Positions 55,233 to 64,000 of a stretch of 64,000 nt of DNA are shown in pieces. Both the position numbers and the translations under genes were made by a program. Position 1 is the first letter of the stretch, and every line of letters begins with the position of its first letter. The notes beneath the pieces were generated by a model. The model saw only the letters and a program-made list of their open reading frames with translations, made no database searches and was not told the DNA's origin. Source of the stretch: Bubalus kerabau. Taxonomy: Eukaryota; Chordata; Mammalia; Artiodactyla; Bovidae. The stretch lies in the NCBI RefSeq assembly GCF_029407905.1, contig NC_073629.1, positions 51,010,801 to 51,074,800 on the forward strand, in the 5' to 3' direction.

Positions 55233-57360
55233 GCACATATGCACTTCCACTTACCATATTACTCTGTGCCCAAAACTGTATGCAATTATTTCATATTGTG
55301 AGGTTCATTATGTTTCCATTATGGCTTGCAACTGTGATTATTTTTTATTTTTTGTCTGGCTACTGACTATGAAAACTGATAAACATCTTTCAGTATTATG
55401 ATTATATAATTGTTATTTGCTTAATATCATTGTATCATGATTGGTCAACAGAAAAGAACAGAATTCTATATCACTAAAATTACCATTTAACAGAAAAACT
55501 TGTATTCACTTTTTAAAATCTAGATGCACAACAGAATTATCTTGGAATTTTTTGAAAAATAAAAATGCCCAGGTATTGCTACTCTTCTCCAAAGTGCCAA
55601 ATGTATTTCTAATGAACAGCCATGTTTAAAAACAACTGAACTATATGATGATCTTTTACTTTTATCTAGTTTGATTCATGTTTTCTATTTCATAGTCAAT
55701 GCTCCCATTTCATTTAGCTTATGTTTTCCAATTTCTCTCTTTTTTGTTATTGTTTCTCAAGCCATTATCAAGTGTAATAGAAAAGCTTTTGTAACATATA
55801 TATATAGTATGTATAATATATATATTTTAGAAAAATTGTGAATTTTTGCCTAGCTAAATTTATGACACTTTGATTCTACTTGTTTGGCTTAGTATGAACA
55901 GAATGCTAGAGTTCTAATTTATATTCACTCAAATTTTGATATAGTGTCATGTCTATTGGCCTCTAGTATTACTGGTAAAAGTCCAGAAAATGTATTATCT
56001 TAGTGATTTAAAAAGAAAATTTGAATAAGGCTTGAAACTTCTAATCCAATTCTGAGAATATAAAGAAATACTATGTTATTTAAAAAACAAAGGAAATTAA
56101 CAAGTGATACAGTATTATTAACTAAAGTACAGATGATGTTCAAATCTCACAAAATTTTATGCTGCCCATTATTTGTTTTCATACCTCATTCAAGACTCCA
56201 CATTGTATTTAATTGCATTGAGCCGCTTCAGCTACATGCAACAAATGATGGTAAATTCCCTTTTCATTTTCATTCAATTACAAATATTTTCTAATTTTCC
56301 TTGTTATGGCTTCTTAGATACATCCATCATTTAAAAGTTGACATTAAACTTCCAAATACATGGGATTTTTTAAAAGTATCTTTAACATTAATTTCTCATT
56401 TTTATATTCTTATTAAATGCTTTCTCCTCTGCAATTACCCTGTTTTTTTTCAGTCTAACTTTATTGAGGCTTTTTTTTTTTCAATTTTAATTATGTCACC
56501 TTTTATTATTTTACAATATATTTCCAAAAAATGCCATTACAGTTGCCTTAACTGCTCTATAAGACCTGGAATCAAAGAACACTGAGAATTAGAACACACA
56601 CATCAAGCTGTAATACCTACTTGTGCTGAACCATTACTACCGAAGGGATGTTGTTTCTTAAATAAGCAGATGTGTGGCAATGCAAAATAAAATACAAACT
56701 GGTTAGAACAGTAAACTTTGTTTCAATGGCTATAGAAAGGAGGTGGTTTTGTTGTTGTTTTTTTTTTTTTTTTAAACACATCTGGTCTGGCAGCAAGATG
56801 TAATATGCATTTAGAGCAATATTTTTTTTTTTTTTAATTGAGGCTTTTGATGGCTAAGTTGAAGCTCTCTCTTGGTAAATGTCACATTGCACTTGAAAAT
56901 ATATGGGTTATTTTCAAATATCTCTTGATATTGATTTCTAACATAATACCACAGTGATAACAGAACTGACTCTATGATTTCAATACCTTTAGACCATGAA
57001 ATTTTTGAACCTTGTTTTATGTCTTTGGATATGTTTTAGTGTCTCCTAGTTTACAATCTATGGGAACTTGAATATAACTTGTATCCTACTGATGTGTGAA
57101 AATGTATAAATCTTAATTATGTTGAATTGGTTCACAGAGCTTTTCAGGTCTACTATATTCTTCTTCTCTGTATACTCATTCTATTAATTTTTGAGAATTT
57201 GATATTGAAACTCCAACTAAAAATCTTAATTTATCTACCTAAAAAATTGTAATATATAGTATAACTATATGTAATCTTGTTCTGTATTTTCCAAGTCTCC
57301 TGTAAATGAGTTATCATACTTCTATAATTCAAAAAAAAATTTAAAAACCCTCCAAAGTAA
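55233..57360. other. CCDC18 intron, unassigned
   Basis: AT-rich sequence with T-runs at 56469-56480, 56759-56773 and 56822-56836. No repeat or exon recognised. Confidence 0.5.
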
Positions 57361-57922
57361 ACATCATGATTCAATTGGCCAGGCCAAGATGGCAATATAG
57401 GCTCCTTTCATATCTCCTTCCATGTACAAATGATGAAATCTACAACTGTACAAGGAACAATTCCCTTTGAAAAAACTGGCTGAGAAACATCTACACTTGG
57501 GTGAATGAGAAAAGTCCACATCAAAACTAACAGGAAACCTGAACTTCACTTTTGCCATAAAGGCCATGCCAAGCACAGGCTATACAATGGGATTCCAGTT
57601 TCTTCCTTAAGAGTAAAGGGCTTGGATCCCACATCTAGTGTTCCAACTTTTAAGACTTCCACATGAGCAATGGGTTTTCAAAACACTTATCTGTGAAAGC
57701 CAATGGGGCCTGTGTCTGAGACCCACAAGATTATAGCAAACAAAGAAGCAGTTCTTAACAGGCTTGCAAGGACGTACCATGGCTAACATCATAGAATTCA
57801 GTACAGAAGAAGCAAGCAAGAAATGCCCATCTTCCAGACTTTCTCCAAAACAGGTCTATTTTCACACTTTAAAAGTTTCTGCACAAAGGTCAGGCTTCTA
57901 TTTTAGCATGCATCTGGGGTAC

Positions 57923-58271
57923 CTGTGGTGCTGGAGAAGACTCTAGGGAGTCCCTTGGGAAGCAAGGAGATCAAATCAGTCAATCTTAAAGGAAATCAAC
58001 CTTGAATACTCTTTGGAAGGACTGATGCTGAAGCTGCAATACCTTGGTCACCAGATGTGAACAGCTGACTCACTGAAAAAGACCCTGATGGTGGGAAAGA
58101 GTGAAGGCAGAAGGAGAAGAGGGTGACACAAGATGAGACAGTTGGATGGCATCACTGATTCAATGGACACGAACTTGGGCGAACTCTGGGAGATGATGGG
58201 GGACAGGGAAGCCTGGTGTGCTGCACTCCATGGGGTCACAGACGTGACTTGGTTACTGGACAACAAACAAC
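57923..58271 (+). mobile_element. BovB LINE 3' end inside an L1 5' region
   Basis: A 350-bp BovB fragment (gtggtgctggagaagactct onward) ending in acaacaaacaacaa. It interrupts the 5' UTR of the large plus-strand L1 at 57361-61980. Confidence 0.87.
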
Positions 58272-59534
58272 AAGAGGCACCTGAAAGACCAGGGAAGCTA
58301 GAAGACACTTTCTCTACCTTCTCCCTCAAGCCTGTTTCAAATTACAAGTGTCTCCCTGGACTTTATGCCAGAAGTGTAACAAGGGACAAAGAAGGTCATT
58401 ATATATTGCTAAAGGAGTCAATCTAAGAAAAGAATATTTGTATATATTTTGTACCTAAAAAACACAGGAATACCCAAATATATAAAGTAAGTATTGACAG
58501 ACCAGAGGGAGAAAGAGATAAGCATATATAAACGTAGGGGACTTCAATACCCTAGTTTCATCAATAGATAGATCATCCATACAAAAAATCATTATGAAAA
58601 CATTGGACTTGAACCGTAAGTTAGACCAAATAGACTTAACAGTTACAGAACATTTCATCCAACACAGGGCAGGAGTGTACATATTCTTCTGGAGTGAATA
58701 TGGAACATTCTCCAGGATGAATCATATGTTAAGTCATAAAACAAGTCTTAATAAATTTAGGAAGATTAACAAAACAAAAACAAATTTAGGAAGATTAAAA
58801 TCCTATAAAGCATCTTCCAACCACAATGGTAGAAAACCAGAAATCGATTATAAGAATAAAACTGGAAAACCCACAATTATGTGGAGATTAAACAACATGT
58901 GATGTAACTACCAACATGTCAAAGAATAAATCAACAGAAAAATAAAAAATTATCTTCAGACAAATTAAAACAGAAATATACTAAACCAAAACTTATGGGA
59001 CATAGCAAAAGCAGATGCAAGTGGGAAATTTATAGTGATAAACACTGTATTTATATAGTAAGAAACAAGAAAGACACCAATAAAACAACCTAAATTTCTA
59101 CCTTAAAGAAACAGAAAAGGAAGAACAAACTAAGCCCAAAGTTAGGTGAATGAATGAAATAAAGATCAGAGTGGAAGTAAATTCAAGACAGACTAAAAAG
59201 ACAATATAAAAGATTAATGAAACTAATAGCTGAGTTCTTAAAAAAGATAAACAGAATAGACAAACCATTAGCAAGGCTTAATAAGAGAAAAAGAGAGAGA
59301 ACTTAAATAAAATCAGTAATGAAAGAGATGTTACAACTTGATACCAAAGAGATAAGGGATCATAAGGGACTACTATGAACAATTATACACTAACAAATTG
59401 GTCAGCCAAGAAAAAAATAGATAAGTCTTACAACCCACCAAGACCAAATAATGAAGAAATATAAAGTGAGATCCCAATAGACCAATTACCAGTAAGGGGA
59501 CTGAATCAGTAATAATAATTTTAAAAAACCTCCC

Positions 59535-59640
59535 AAAACTGATTCACTTTGCTGTACATCAGAAACTAAAACACTGTAAAACGATATATTCCAGTATCAA
59601 TAAAAAGTATTTTAAAATAAATAAATATTTAAAAGAAATA
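59535..59640 (+). mobile_element. short L1 3'-UTR insertion
   Basis: actgattcactttgctgtac atcagaa then an A-rich aataaa-containing tail. It interrupts the ORF2 of the larger L1. Boundaries approximate. Confidence 0.65.
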
Positions 59641-62166
59641 ACAGCAAACTGAATTCAACAATACGTTAAAAGAATCATATACCATGATCAAGTGAGAGAT
59701 TAGTTCCAGGGACGTAAGGATGGGTCATCATCTGCAAATTAATGTGATACCATATTAATAAAAAGAAGATAAAAATTATATAATCATTTTAATAGATGGA
59801 GAAAAAGCATTTGACAAAATTCCATATTCATTTATGATGAAAATGCACAACACAACAAGTGGGTACAGGCGGAATGTACATCAAGATAATAAAGGTTATA
59901 TATAACAAGTCCAGTTAACATAACCCTCAACAGTGAAAAACTGAAAGCATTTCCTTTAACATCAGGAACAAGACAAGGGGGCTGGCTCACTCACCATTTC
60001 TATTCAACATAGTATTGGGAGTAGGAGCCAGAGAAATCAGGAGGAAAAAAAGGAATAAAAGGAATCCAAATTGGAAAGGAAGATGTAAAACTGTAACTGT
60101 TTGCAAATGACATGATATTATATATAGAAAACCCTAAAGACCACCAAAAAAACTGTTTGAACTAGTAAATGAATTTGGCAAACAGAAGGATACAAAGTTA
60201 GTATATAAAAATCTGTTGTATTTCTATATATTAATAATGAACTATCAGAAAGAGAAATTAGTAAAATAATTCCATTTGCAATTTTATCAAAAAGAATAAA
60301 ATGCCTAGGAATACATTTAACCAAGGAGGTGAAAGACCTGTACACTGAAAACTGTAAGATACTGATGAAAGAAAGTGAAGATACAAATAAATGGAAAGAT
60401 ATTTTGTGCTCATGAACTAGTTGGAAGAAAAAATACTGTGAAAATGTCCTTACTATCCTAAGTAATGTAGATTCAATTCAACCCCTATCAAAATTTCAAC
60501 AGTATTTTTCACAGATATAGAACAAGCCATCCTAAAATTTTAATGGAACCACAAAAGACCCTAAATAGTTAAAACAATTTTAAGAAATAACAAAGTTGGA
60601 AACATCATATTTCCTGATTTCAAACCATATTACAAAGCTATAGTAGCAATAATAAAAACACTATGGTACACAGTAGTATAGAAATGGACACACAGATAAA
60701 TGGAACAAAATAGATAGCCCAGAAATAAACCTATGCATGTATAGCCAGTTAATTTATGACAAAGGAACTAAGAACATACAATCGGCAAAGAATAATTATC
60801 TTCAATGAATCACGCTGGGAAAACCAGACAGCCAGATGCAAAAGAATGAAACTGGACCCTAGTCCTACTCCATACACAAAAATCAACTCAAACTGAGAGT
60901 GAAGAAAAAATAAGAGAGTAAGCATCTTGATATTGGGCATGGCAATGATTTTTTGGATTTGATAACAAAAGTAAAGGCAACAAAAGCAAAAATAAAAAAC
61001 AGGGACTATACAAACTAAAAAGTTCTTGCACAGCAATGGAAACCAGTAAATAGGCAACATACAAAATGGGAGAAAATGTCTGCAAATCATTTATCTGATA
61101 AGGAGTTAATATCTAAACTACATAAAGAACTCATATAATTTAATAGCAAAGAAACAAACCATTCAGTTTTTTAAAAGGTAGAGGAATTGAATATACATTT
61201 TTTCAAAGAAGATATACAAAGGGCCAATAAGTATATGAAAAGGTACTCAATATCACTAATCTTCTGGGAAATGCATATCAACATCAAATGAGATATCACC
61301 TTACACCCACCAGAATGGCTGTCAATAGAAAGACAAGAAATGAGTGTTGGCCAAGGGTATGGAGAAAGGGGAGACCATGTTTACTGTTGGTAGGCAAGCT
61401 ACCTAGTACAAGCACTAAGGGAAACAGCGTGGAGGTTCTTCCAAAAATGAAAAATAGGAGTGTCGTATGACCCAGCAACACCATTTCTGGGTATATATTC
61501 AAAGGGAATGAAAACAGGTTATCAAATGCACTCCTGTGTTCATTGCAACATTATTCACAGTTAGCTCAGAGAAGGAAAAAAGTACCCATTGATGAATGGA
61601 TAAAGAAGATGTGGTAAATACATATACAATGAAATATACAATATGCCCTTTGGAACAACATCAATGGACCTTTAGGACCATTGTGAAATAAAACAGAGAA
61701 AGACAAATACTGCATGATATTACTTGAATGTGGAATCTTAAAAAAAAAAAAGAAAAAGCCAAACTCATAGAAATAGCAGGAGAGTGGTTGCCAGAGACTA
61801 GGAGATTGGGAGGTGAGCAAAATAGGTTGCTCAAAGGGTACAGCTTTTCAGGTATAAGATGACTGAGGGTTTAATGTATAATATGATGACTATAGTTGAT
61901 AAAACCAGTGTATAAATGAAACTTGCTGAAAAAGTAGAACTTAAATGTTCTCACCAAAAAAAAGTTTTTTTTAAAGTTCATGTTTGAACATAATTATTTA
62001 TCTTAAGGCAATATGATACATTTCTTATTAATAATCTCCAAATTCAGTATCTTCTAAATAAAGGGTCTTTTATTCAAAAGGTCAATTTTTGGTTATTAAG
62101 TGTTCTACAAACTCTAGGAATTCTGATTATGGGGAAATCGGTCATAAATTTACTTCATTATAGTTC

Positions 62167-62955
62167 TGCAGATGACACCACCCTTATGGCAGAAAGTGAA
62201 GAGGAACTAAAAAGCCTCTTAATGAAAGTGAAAGTGGAGAGTGAAAAAGTGGGCTTAAAGCTCAACATTCAGAAAACGAAGATCATGGCATCCAGTCCCA
62301 TCACTTCATGGGAAATAGATGGGGAAACAGTGGAAACAGCGTCGGACTTTATTCTTCTGGGCTCCAAAATCACTGCAGATGGTGACTGCAGCCATGAAAT
62401 TAAAAGATGCTTACTCCTTGCAGGAAAGTTATGTCCAACCTAGATAGCATATTCAAAAGCAGAGACATTACTTTGCCAACAAAGGTCTGTCTAGTCAAGG
62501 CTATGGTTTTTCCTGTGGTCATGTATGAATGTGAGAGTTGGACTGTGAAGAAGGCTGAGCGCTGAAGAATTGATGCTTTTGAACTGTGGTGTTGGAGAAG
62601 ACTCTTGAGAGTCCCTTGGACTGCAAGGAGATCCAACCAGTCCATTCTGAAGGAGATCAGCCCTGGGATTTCTTTGGAAGGAATGATGCTAAAGCTGAAA
62701 CTCCAGTACTTTGGCCACCTCATGCGAAGAGTTGACTGATTGGAAAAGACTCTGATGCTGGGAGGGATTGGGGGCAGGAGAAGAAGGGGAGGACAGAGGA
62801 TGAGATGGCTGGATGGCATCACTGACTTGATGCACGTGAGTCTGAGTGAACTCTGGGAGTTGGTGATGGACAGGGAGGCCTGGCGTGCTGCGATTCACGG
62901 GGTCACAAAGAGTCAGACACAACTGAGCAACTGAACTGAACTGAACTGAACTGAT
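62167..62955 (+). mobile_element. BovB LINE 3' end next to a CCDC18 splice donor
   Basis: A 790-bp BovB 3' fragment from the YADD region (CADDTTLMAESEEEL) to the GAACTGAACTGA tail, antisense to CCDC18. The frame is lost near 62420 (one-base deletion) and by a stop at 62565. Its tail ends about 31 bp from the GT donor of the 62988-63188 exon. Confidence 0.93.
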
Positions 62956-62987
62956 TTCTGCTTTATATATTTTATATGTTCACTTAC

Positions 62988-63188
62988 CTTAATAAGTAAT
63001 GCTTCATTTGTAGCTTCAATTACTTCATTCCTATCTTGGACTTGCTGATGCAAACTGCTTACAGTGTCCTGAGCTTCTTCTAATTCTAGTTTTGCTTTCT
63101 CTAATTGTTCATTTAGTTGCTGAACAGAAGTCTTTTGAGAGTCAACAGAAATCTTCCACTTTGCATGGTTTTCCTGATGTGAAATCAT
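62988..63188 (-). CDS. CCDC18: CCDC18 coding exon (third from the end of the coding region)
   Basis: This is an internal coding exon of 67 codons with phase 0 at both ends. The acceptor is a pyrimidine-rich run ending in TTTGTAG (AG at 63189-63190). The donor is AAG|GTAAGTG (GT at 62986-62987). The translation starts MISHQENHAKWKIS and ends in EALLIK. It is a charged heptad-rich coiled coil (QLNEQLEKAKLELEEAQ). I recognise it as the segment of CCDC18 just before the C-terminal domain; only a few residues seem to differ from the human protein as I remember it. CCDC18 is a large coiled-coil protein associated with centrosomes and centriolar satellites. The preceding exon lies beyond the window. 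A BovB copy ends about 31 bp inside the following intron. Confidence 0.93.
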
Positions 63189-63833
63189 CTACAAAGCCCC
63201 CAAATTGAAAAGGAATGGAAGAAAGAAAATAGGATAAAGTTGGTTTCAATAACATTCTAATGCTTTCCATTTCCACTTGAAATAAAAGCAAATTGTTTAT
63301 AGTTACAAACATAATTTCTCAACAAACAACATATTAGAGGGAAAATAGTCTTAAATTTACTTAAGAACAGCTAACTAACTACAATGGACTACTTTCGGAT
63401 ACTGATTTGAAGAAATCAGCTATAAAGACATTTTTGAGGAAGACAAAATTGAGGAAATCTGAACAATGACTACATGTTTGATGATATCAAGGAATTATAG
63501 TCAAATTATAAGTATAAAAATGGCATTGTGGTTTTTTTTTTTTAAATAGTTCTTATCTTTCAATATATTTATTGAAATGCTTATTGATGAAACAATCGTG
63601 TTTTGGATTTCCTTCCCTCAAAATTACAGGATATGTGAGAAAGGGAAAAAAGAGAAATGAGAGAGGTTAAAGATATGGTGATCATACTTTCCAGTTTACC
63701 TACAATTGTCTAGGTTTTATGCCTGGTGTTCTGGTGTAATTAGTAACAGCACTTTTCTTCATTCTCAAAAGTATTTCCTTTTATGTAAAATAAATAGTCA
63801 ACATACTTACAAATTAAGTAAAATTGGCCATGA
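63189..63833 (-). other. CCDC18 intron, no recognised feature
   Basis: AT-rich unique sequence upstream (in transcript terms) of the 62988-63188 exon. No preceding exon is visible before the window ends. Confidence 0.6.
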
Positions 63834-64000
63834 GCGGGCTTCTTGGTAAAGAATCTGCCTGCAATGCAGGAGACCCTGGTTCAATTCCTGGGTCAGGAAG
63901 ATCCCCTGGAGAAGGAAATGGCAACCCACTCCAGTGTTTTTGCCTGGAGAATCCCATGGACAGAGGAGCCTGGCACGCTACATATAGTCCATGGGGTCAC
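63834..64000 (+). mobile_element. Bov-tA SINE, cut by the window end
   Basis: gggcttcttggtaaagaatc (head with a small deletion) through gtccatggggtcac, where the window stops. Confidence 0.92.

Larger units (their letters stand above)
57361..61985 (+). mobile_element. large old L1 from 5' UTR to 3' end, interrupted
   Basis: Starts in a typical L1 5' UTR (ggccaagatggcaatatagg). It continues, after a BovB at 57923-58271, into ORF2 (ggacttcaataccctagttt, ccatattcatttatgatgaa, acctgtacactgaaaactgt, actggaccctagtcctact) and to the 3' end (catgatattacttgaatgtg). About 4.3 kb of L1; ORF1 is largely missing and ORF2 is full of stops. Antisense to CCDC18. Confidence 0.82.

Noticed and set aside
1..64000. 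CRISPR arrays, operons, riboswitches, phage or bacterial systems
   Set aside because: The sequence is mammalian nuclear DNA. No regular spacer arrays or prokaryotic gene organisation were seen; the many near-identical repeats are dispersed SINEs and LINEs.
63189..64000. A further upstream CCDC18 exon within the window
   Set aside because: No minus-strand segment with splice sites encoding the residues expected before MISHQ was found. The stretch is unique AT-rich intron ending in a Bov-tA.

Overview
The window is ruminant nuclear DNA, almost certainly cattle or a close bovid. It is saturated with ruminant-specific retrotransposons: BovB (RTE-type LINE), the dimeric SINE Bov-A2, the tRNA-headed SINE Bov-tA and CHR-type tRNA-derived SINEs. 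Older mammalian layers lie beneath them: L1, MIR, MaLR and ERVL-like retroviral remnants, and a Tigger1 DNA transposon. No bacterial or phage-like gene organisation is present. Most open reading frames are parts of repeats.

One host protein-coding gene is visible. Its last three coding exons lie on the minus strand at 62988-63188, 47884-48351 and 44508-44522 (67, 156 and 4 codons, all phase 0, canonical GT/AG). I recognise the protein as the C-terminus of the centrosomal coiled-coil protein CCDC18. A short 3' UTR with an AATAAA signal (minus strand, 44394-44399) follows. The 14.6-kb and 3.4-kb introns between these exons carry large BovB insertions in opposite orientations. From conserved mammalian gene order, which I know but cannot see here, everything below about 44.4 kb should be the intergenic region between CCDC18 and DR1.

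Layout: 1-6.2 kb, Bov-tA/Bov-A2/BovB copies nested in old L1 3' ends. 6.4-8.3 kb, an ancient repeat that contains a local inverted duplication. 10.4-12.1 kb, an internally deleted L1. 13.3-13.85 kb, a MaLR-type LTR. 15.1-15.9 kb, a truncated BovB. 16.3-18.8 kb, old antisense L1 carrying a processed MYL12-type myosin light chain pseudogene. 18.8-25.3 kb, MaLR and L1 nests. 26.36-31.02 kb, two BovB elements tail to tail, forming a palindrome; the plus-strand arm still has an uninterrupted 659-residue reverse transcriptase frame. 31.3-36.6 kb, ERVL-like antisense remnants split by an L1, which is itself split by a retrocopied 3' end of an endogenous retrovirus transcript. 38.4-40.9 kb, two MIRs and an old L1. 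40.9-44.0 kb, Tigger1 interrupted by BovB, itself interrupted by two Bov-A2 copies. 44.4-63.2 kb, the CCDC18 3' region with BovB and L1 nests. 63.83-64 kb, a Bov-tA cut by the window edge.

The most notable structures are: the BovB palindrome with arms sharing diagnostic variants; the endogenous-retrovirus RNA retrocopy with poly(A) and target-site duplication; the inverted duplication at 6.94/8.05 kb; the inverted BovB pair flanking the penultimate CCDC18 exon; and several tiny insertions caught with intact target duplications. Repeat family names come from remembered consensus patterns, not from a database search.
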